Of a stretch of 39,036 nt of DNA, positions 32,525-39,036 are shown one piece after another; position 1 is the first letter of the stretch; every line of letters starts with the position of its first letter. Location: NCBI GenBank assembly GCA_900404475.1, contig OUQQ01000122.1, positions 1 to 39,036 on the forward strand, read 5' to 3'. The notes below the pieces were generated by a model. That model saw only the letters and a list, made by a program, of their open reading frames with translations, made no database searches and was not told where the DNA came from. The DNA is from Spongospora subterranea (taxonomy: Eukaryota; Endomyxa; Phytomyxea; Plasmodiophorida; Plasmodiophoridae). The position numbers and the translations under genes are program-made.

Positions 32525-32790
32525 GGTCTATCGCCAACGGTATTGGTAAAGCTGATTTCGAATGCACTGGTTTGGATGTTTGAGCCACCATCGGTGTTCC
32601 CGGGTTTCTGTAAAAATCGCAGGGTGCTGACTATCATTCAGCCGAGATGCTTGCTGAAATCTTCGGAAAAGGGATTGGAAAATCTGAATCTGTTATCGAA
32701 ATCGTTACCGAAAAAATGTATTATAACCTGAAGGGCCACGACAGTCCCACATCGATCGCCAACGGTATTGGTCAACCTGATTCGTATATT
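32525..32790. repeat. Direct repeat pair of about 35 bp
   Basis: ATCGCCAACGGTATTGGT followed by a similar CTGATTCG stretch occurs at about 32529 and again at about 32756. Confidence 0.6.
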
Positions 32791-32861
32791 CAAGATAGAA
32801 TTACGAGAGTCTCGCGAAAACAGTCGCAGTCCTTCAGCGGATGATTTAGATCATATCATCA

Positions 32862-33157
32862 GCCGAGGACCAGATGGCCAAATCCAAGGTTGGAGGGGGC
32901 ATTCAAGGGGTTCACGCGACAATGCGGTTTCATTGCAAGGGGGAGCAAAATAGAATTGCTAATCTACAACCTAATCGGGACAACATCCACGTCTAACATT
33001 GGCGGGAAACAGGAACGGGATTAGGCCAAATAATACCTTTGTAAAATTTCAAGGCAACAATCCATAAAATTTCAACTTTGTGTTGGAGAGCTTCATCAGA
33101 AGGAGAACCAGACTATTCATGGTGAATGTCATCCAGTTGAACGCCAGAAGGGTTGAA
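32862..33157 (+). repeat. Family E, copy 2
   Basis: Reverse complement of 16756-17062 at high identity. The homology stops near 33157, after GAACGCCAGAA. Confidence 0.75.
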
Positions 33158-34059
33158 CTGGTAGCCGTTCAAGAGAGTATGAAAGCAGCAAGAGGGATAC
33201 CCTAGTCAATCGCCGACAGCCCACGTTCGTTCAAGAAATGACAACACACTTTATTTCTCCTAATCAAAATGATCACGTTTGGACATGATTGCTAATTCGA
33301 AAATGCTGGGCCAAAGTTCTTGCGACTTCTTTGGATCAAAAGCATCCGTTTAGAGGTCGTTCTGAACGTTATGCAGAGCTGAACGAACATGATCAGGTGT
33401 TGTTTTTCGTCGTCTTGTGCAACAGGCTGGATGGTTTTCTACAACTGGTTTTTCCTGTTGCGCTAGAAAGGCGTGACCAGAACAAATGGATCTGAGCAAT
33501 GGCTATGAAAAAAAAGTTCCTGTTATTTCTTGCTCATTGAAAATCCGGAATGGAAGCCAAATCAAAAACAAAAAATGCGTTCTTATGTTAGCAATCAACC
33601 AATGTTATTCATTTTTGTTCAGTGTTTAGATGGCCCATTGTAGGACCATGTTTGTCGGAAGCACATGAGCCTTAAATTCGGTTTTGATCAGCCCAATCCG
33701 CATTTGATTGAAGAACAGGAAGAATTTCCAAACAATATAAGTTGTCCTTAAGTATCGTCATCTCCGGTTTTAGACAAAACCGCTTTGGGTGTCATGATTC
33801 ATGAGGTGTACGTTATACTGAACATTTAAACTTGTAACGGATTCGTAAAACACCGTTGTAAAGCTAGAACGATTAGCATGACCTTTCACCCAAATGATTG
33901 ACGGCAACAAAACATACCGAATCTGGCATCTATTGCTATCAACAAAATCAATTGGGTTTTGAAAAGCATTCTCAGACTCAAAAGACGAAAAGATAGAGCG
34001 AAGAAGAAATCTTTTACATGAGATTACAGGTTTAGGATAGATTATTAAGTGAGGATTGG
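33158..34059. other. Spacer downstream of NUP35
   Basis: No gene recognised. A plus ORF at 33289-33495 is unremarkable. Confidence 0.4.
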
Positions 34060-35306
34060 TCACCAGTTGGTGATCCATGATATGAACTTATAGCAAATAC
34101 TATCATTAGGATAAGGCTTTTCCAGTTCCACTGCATCATATGGGGGTCGCGCCGACTTCGTTCGGTTTGGGAGTATCCGTTGAGTCCTAATGAAAACGCA
34201 TTTAAAAACAATCAACCAACAATGCCAATTCAACATAAAAATATCTTTCACACAAAACAGAAAAAAAATGTGTACATTGTGCTGCCGCCTCTAGTGACTT
34301 CCATTGCGGGTTGCATAGCAATGTCATCGGCGTGCTTAACACCGATCATGAACGATGAATTAATTATCCTGCCATCCTGTTGCAGGGCTTGGTCAGCGCC
34401 GATGCGGTCCGTATATTGAAGCCGCAGCCAATTCCCGTGCCCAACGCTGTGAGATAAAACTTGGCCGTATCCTTGAAACCGATCCAGAATTGAAGCAACA
34501 GAACCTGGTGGAAAACCGAACACCAGTACTGAGTAAGTTTGCCGAGGCATGGCTACCGGCACCCTCGATGAGGGCATCTTTGACGCTGTTTTAGGCGCAT
34601 TGAATGTGTTGACAGCCGCGGATGAAGCTGGTGGGCGAATTGGTGATAACAGGGCGGAAATTTCCATCTAAAGCGTTATTTTAGAAATAAAAAAAATCAC
34701 AGAAGACAAGCAAAACCTGGAAAAATGATGTATGATTGCCCTGCCAAATAAATTCCCAAAATGAAAACTTGGTAAATATAAATAACTAAAATCTTGTCAA
34801 TGCGATTTAGGGAAAGGCATTGGAGCCGAATATCATAAATGGAAAACACAATTTTGTTCCAGTGAGAACGGCAAATTGACAACCCAGATTGCAATGAGAA
34901 GCAAAAACAAAGCGACCTCGTTAATATGAGATTCTGGTTCATGGTCGAAGAAGATCGTATCTCGATGACCTAATGGTGGCAGATCGTCATTAGGATTCTC
35001 AAACGGGTTGCGACCTGGAGCCGAATTTGATCCAAAACTGAAATCAGACGACGAAGGCCCCTTTAATGAAGATGGATAGCCGCTCAGGTCCATCATACTA
35101 TCAAACTGGCCAGAGGGTGGTACTCCTAGGTTGGCAGGCTGGACATGCGGTACCGTTGATAGCGCTTTGGGACTGTTGATGGACAGGAGCCGAGACTGAC
35201 GCCTGGGAGAGGAAGTCATGCCCGGTTGCGGGGTGGACCGCGATGGCGTATACGACCAATAGGATGCGGCCGTCCCATTATCGTTGCTGTTGAATCCGCC
35301 TTCCAT
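34060..35306 (-). CDS. NUP35: Nucleoporin NUP35/Nup53 with MPPN RRM domain
   Basis: Three exons (35306-34917, 34667-34276, 34186-34060) with introns of 249 and 89 bp give 302 aa. The vertebrate protein is about 326 aa. The N-terminal region is Ser/Pro/Gly-rich and disordered (YWSYTPSRSTPQPGMTSSPR, DDLPPLGHRDTIFFD). Exon 2 carries the MPPN-type RRM: YSVLVFGFPPGSVASILDRF, HGNWLRLQYTDRIGADQAL, DGRIINSSFMIGVK, closely paralleling the family. Exon 3 adds a C-terminal amphipathic tail ending FISWITNW, in the place of the membrane-binding FGW end of the family. The protein is a linker nucleoporin of the inner pore ring that touches the nuclear membrane. The exon 2-3 splice restores a codon in phase, whereas reading through exon 2 gives only a short Phe-rich tail. 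Confidence 0.88.
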
Positions 35307-37277
35307 TTAATACAAATGATCAGTACGCTCAACAAATTGATGAGGAGCACTCAATGGCAGGAAACGATACCACGGGGGTTGAGGTTGCGCGTACAGCCTA
35401 TCAAGAATCGTAAGCTCTAATGGAGACCGACGATGCACGTGTAAACGGCCCACAATCGTGAAACAGACATTCCGACGGCGAGGTAAACCAGGTAGCATCT
35501 TATGACAACCGGAAATATTGGTGGCCCTAATGAGGCCGAACGAAAACAAAACAACCGAAGAACAAAAGAAAAGAAAAAGTCCTCTTGCGAACAGCTCTGA
35601 GGATATGATTGTGGAAAATTGCTAAAGAGCGGAGCATGCTACATCCTTGCCCAATTAGCACCAGGAGATGAAGTGATAAGGTGGCACCAAAATTAAAGAT
35701 GTCGTATGGATAAATAAAAGACACAAATTATGAACTGTCATTCAAAGAACCTGTGCAGAAATTTCCAACCGACCTATGGAAGCAACGAATGATGATTGTA
35801 ACACTATCAGGTTCCGATATCAATATCACCCACCGACAGATTAGTCGATTACAGTCGATTACCCTGATCCCGCCTCTCACCGCGCAAATATAATTTGCGG
35901 AGTAAGTTGAAGGGATGCGTGGAATGAATGTCAACGATTTCAACTGGTGCGTGATACCATTGTTATGAATTTCGCTTCCAATAACTATTCAAAACAAAGC
36001 AGATTTCCCCTTCGGCCAGGACTTCGCTGTCTTTTTTTGCACAAAATCCTAATGCGCATCTTGTTGCTGTACTGGCATACGTTGACAAAATAACAAGTCG
36101 CTTTTCATGTTCAAATACCAAATGCTTACATTCGTGGCTAGTGATAATAGTAATGAATTAATAATAGTGAAGTTCGGCGTTCAAACAATGCTGAAATGAC
36201 GGCGGTAGATCCTCGAAAGTCAATGTATCAAGCTTTGATGGATTGTTGGAAACCACCTGCTCCTCAAGACTTATCGACGAATATAATATCGTAACAACGC
36301 TGTGTTACACTTTCACTACCGTAACGGTCCGATCTGGGCAATGCTCAGTTCGGACAATGTCGTATATTGCTACCATAAGTCTCTCCTATCTCGTCCTGGG
36401 CAGTTTTACACTTTCACTCATAACAAGCTGCAAAGAACGTTTCTGAGTTCGCCGATGAGTGTGATCTGAAATTACGCGATTGCCGCAGCGACAATAACGA
36501 GCAATTTCACAAAATGGGCAAACAGGCGAACCAGTGTCCTATTTTATGGGCACTTTCACATTTCGTGCTACATCTGAGCGTTCGTCTTGATACTGTGCAG
36601 GGTCATATTTTTTCTCCAGTCATGTCAAGTGACTCAGATTTTCTGCGAGCTCCTTGCACATTTTCAGAATGTTATGCTAGTGCTGTCCCAAATTTTGCCG
36701 AAGAGTTTTGAGCTGTGAAGTTACCTGCTTAGTCAATGCCTTTTGTTTATTTTCGAGCACTAGAAGAAATGGTATGCAGCATCTCACGACCCCTCTGTAA
36801 TTGGCAAGCCAATTTAGCAAAACCCAAACAAAGTGAAAAGCGTAGTCAATACAAAGCTGGCCAAAACGGTGTTTCTGTCTGTTTTGCAGTTGTAATCGTA
36901 TCACATTATAATTTTTTCCATTGGTGAAGACGTTTTAAAATCACAACATACATGTTCGACTCAGGGGTCGAACATGATGTTGCGTTCTCATGGGTCGATC
37001 AAGTCCTGTTATCAGTGGTTACTATAAACATTAAACGAAAATTTCAGATGGTTTTGGCCTCGATATTGCAACGTGGCCCGTTATGGCACAGAAATTACAA
37101 CATTGATCAGGTGCGTTCATCCAAAGATTGTGATTCACATGGCTGTGTGCCGAAGAACAAATGGAAAAGAAATACTGGGTCCGGAGAAATGAAAGACAGA
37201 CTCAGTGGCTGCAGCTGGAACTTCAACAGTAATCCGCAAACACATTTTAGTCCTTCGTCCAATGAGTATTACGTTGC
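35307..37277. other. Intergenic; one possible minus-strand coiled-coil exon
   Basis: No confident gene over about 2 kb. On the minus strand near 36775-36640, a good acceptor (TTCTTCTAG) precedes LENKQKALTKQ. A 48-bp candidate intron (GTAACT...CACTAG) would then join it to HNILKMCKELAENLSHL in phase. This is too little to name a gene. A perfect 10-bp hairpin CATGTTCGAC/GTCGAACATG lies at 36951-36976. Confidence 0.3.
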
Positions 37278-38661
37278 CTACAAGAAATATTCTGGAGGCG
37301 GTTTCTTGACCGGAATTCCTCGAACTTCGGGCGGGGCAGCGTCGAAGATTTTGAATTGCGCTTTGCGATGTTCGTCAAGTTCTAAAATGGCGGCGACGTT
37401 CCCGCACCGGTAGCAGTAGTTGGGAGCCGACCAAACAGTCACCAGTGTCGAGTCGAACATATATTTATAGCCTTCCATGACGAGTTGATGCGCGCGGCAG
37501 ATCAGGTCAAGACCGTTTGTGTAATTAAATTGCTTGACGACGCTCCCTCCAAATAAATACCCAGCACCTCGTGGCGATAAACCCCATCCATCAATCTCTT
37601 CAGGATCCGACCACATTAAGTCGCACATTGCACCATCATGCGGTACCTAAGAAAAATGGAATCACCATCAACTAAACACAAAAAGTGTACAAATCATTCA
37701 CCCCGTACTTAATTAAAAACAAAATTCGTAAACAGGTTGCTGCAGGAAAACGGAATAAAGAAAATGAGCAACAGCAGCTTATAACTCAAGAAAACATGGT
37801 TGCTAAAAAAACAGTGAAAAACAAAAACACATACTTCCTGTTTGCGATCCAATAATCTAATCTGATCAAGTGTATTTACAGAAGGTGATAAGCCTCCATG
37901 TACACAGAAGATTCGATCCTCAACAAGCGCTGAAAGCGATAGGTAATCAAAGATCTCAGTACAATATCGCCAAACATTGACGCTGCCGTATTTTCGAAGG
38001 CATTCATCATAGAACCCATACACTTGAGTAATCTGGCGCGACTCATGATTGCCGCGAATAAGGGTTATTCGATCTGGGTGCCGAGCCTTGTACGCCAATA
38101 GTAATTGAAACGTCTCAACCGAATAAAAGCCCCGGTCGACAAAATCGCCCATAAATAAATAATTAGTATCTGGAATATCTGATCCGACCTATATGAGAAG
38201 CGATCAGAATCGATTGGTGATTAACATTTTAGTTGACTTAACCAATTACAGAAACAAAGTCAAGGAATTATTAATGGAATACAAAATTGCGAAGTGACTA
38301 GTAATGGCTTAACCTGAAAACGCTGACAAAATACTGCAGGTTTGACACTGCTGCAAATAAACACAAAAAAACAACATTCGAACCCGTCCCATAAAAATGT
38401 AAATTTCACCAAAACTTTCAAATCGATTGTCGAACGCTAAAATGCTGATGAATATGAACCACAGAGTACTTTGAAAAGTTCTTTGAGATCATAGAACTGC
38501 CCATGTATATCTCCACATATGGTTACTGGAGAGTCGATGCGTTGGACATTTGATTCTTCCATCAGTATTTCCATGACTCGTTCGCAGAGTTCCTTGACCT
38601 CGGATTCCTTCAAATACTCGCATCGCCGCAGGCGCTCGATCTGAAGGTCCAATGAGGACAT
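37278..38661 (-). CDS. PPP4C: Serine/threonine protein phosphatase 4 catalytic subunit
   Basis: Three exons (38661-38470, 38188-37835, 37646-37278) with introns of 281 and 188 bp, all phase 0, give 304 aa. Human PPP4C is 307 aa. PPP-family motifs are intact: [50 protein letters not shown], and the C-terminal YFL that carries the methylated leucine. The N-terminus ([19 protein letters not shown]) and the end ([14 protein letters not shown]) favour PP4 over PP2A or PP6. It dephosphorylates nuclear and cytoplasmic substrates in DNA repair, centrosome function and splicing, with R2/R3 partners. The donors GTACTC and GTATGT and acceptors ATATAG and TTCTTAG are standard. Confidence in the family is very high. 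Confidence 0.97.
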
Positions 38662-39036
38662 TGGCGTGATTGGATGCTATCAGGCAGGCTCGACTGAAAA
38701 CGTTCAAGTCGCCGCCTCAACTCCGTAGAATAATTATGTAAGGACCTTGATCATCAATGAAAAACCGCAACAGTCGTTTTTATCAAAACCTGCACAAATT
38801 TGAACACCTCTTTTACGAAAATAACAGTAATGACACTAGAAATATAGAAGAGGTCCTGTATCACTGGATTTTGCTAGAGAATTTCAGTAACGCTCATTGA
38901 CTGTGAGAGGATGCGCAGTCATGACAAGGTTGCGCTCAGATACAATGAGCCCAGATAACTTAGCGGAGTGTCCCGGGGAACAATTTCTGGAAATGGGTAG
39001 AAGAACCCAATGATTCCATCATTTCCAGGATTTTCC
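38662..39036. other. Upstream region of PPP4C, right window edge
   Basis: It should include the PPP4C promoter on the minus strand. No further gene is seen before the edge. Confidence 0.5.

Noticed and set aside
34697..34942. Minus-strand hydrophobic ORF as a separate gene
   Set aside because: It lies in the first intron of NUP35 and overlaps exon 1 in another frame.
36640..36780. Taxilin family assignment for the minus-strand coiled coil
   Set aside because: The resemblance to LCREL-type motifs is weak and typical of any coiled coil.

Overview
The window is eukaryotic nuclear DNA. Genes are split by spliceosomal introns, several very short (48-89 bp), and most genes match conserved eukaryotic families: the PP4 phosphatase catalytic subunit, a NUP35/Nup53 nucleoporin, the spliceosomal factor ISY1, ATG8, a DBR1-like lariat-debranching protein and a TLC-domain membrane protein. 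ATG8 and ISY1 look most like those of fungi and related opisthokonts, and the left edge carries a gag of the kind found in fungal Ty3/gypsy elements. My best guess is an early-diverging fungus or fungus-like protist with a repeat-rich genome. The species cannot be read from the sequence.

Layout from left to right. 1-1.1 kb: decayed Ty3/gypsy 5' end (probable LTR, then frameshifted gag). 3.5-6.0 kb, minus: a DBR1-like gene assembled from about seven exons, whose metal-binding motifs are altered or missing. 6.8-7.2 kb, plus: unknown short coding block. 7.5-9.5 kb, plus: predicted type I membrane protein with a kinase-like domain on the lumenal or outer side. 10.15-10.39 kb: four 60-bp tandem repeats. 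10.7-11.8 kb, plus: ISY1. 12.25-12.73 kb, plus: ATG8. 13.3-14.2 kb, minus: RRM plus two CCCH fingers, with a long hairpin touching the start codon. 14.9-23.3 kb: dispersed, nested and inverted repeat families, LINE and copia-like debris, duplicated fragments of the RRM gene, and one long minus-strand ORF of unknown function. 23.3-25.4 kb: a small putative secreted peptide and a tandem GNAT acetyltransferase gene. 25.76-26.4 kb: large nested fold-back. 28.6-30.75 kb, plus: seven-exon TLC-domain gene. 31.7-33.2 kb: copia debris and second copies of the 15-17 kb repeats. 34.1-35.3 kb, minus: NUP35. 37.3-38.7 kb, minus: PP4 catalytic subunit.

There is no operon logic. The conserved genes are housekeeping factors for splicing and RNA metabolism (ISY1, DBR1-like, RRM/CCCH), autophagy, nuclear pore, phosphatase signalling and membrane lipids. 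The most unusual candidates are the membrane-anchored kinase-like protein and the DBR1-like protein with a remodelled active site. Exon boundaries were chosen by eye from splice signals, reading phase and family conservation, and no transcript was seen.
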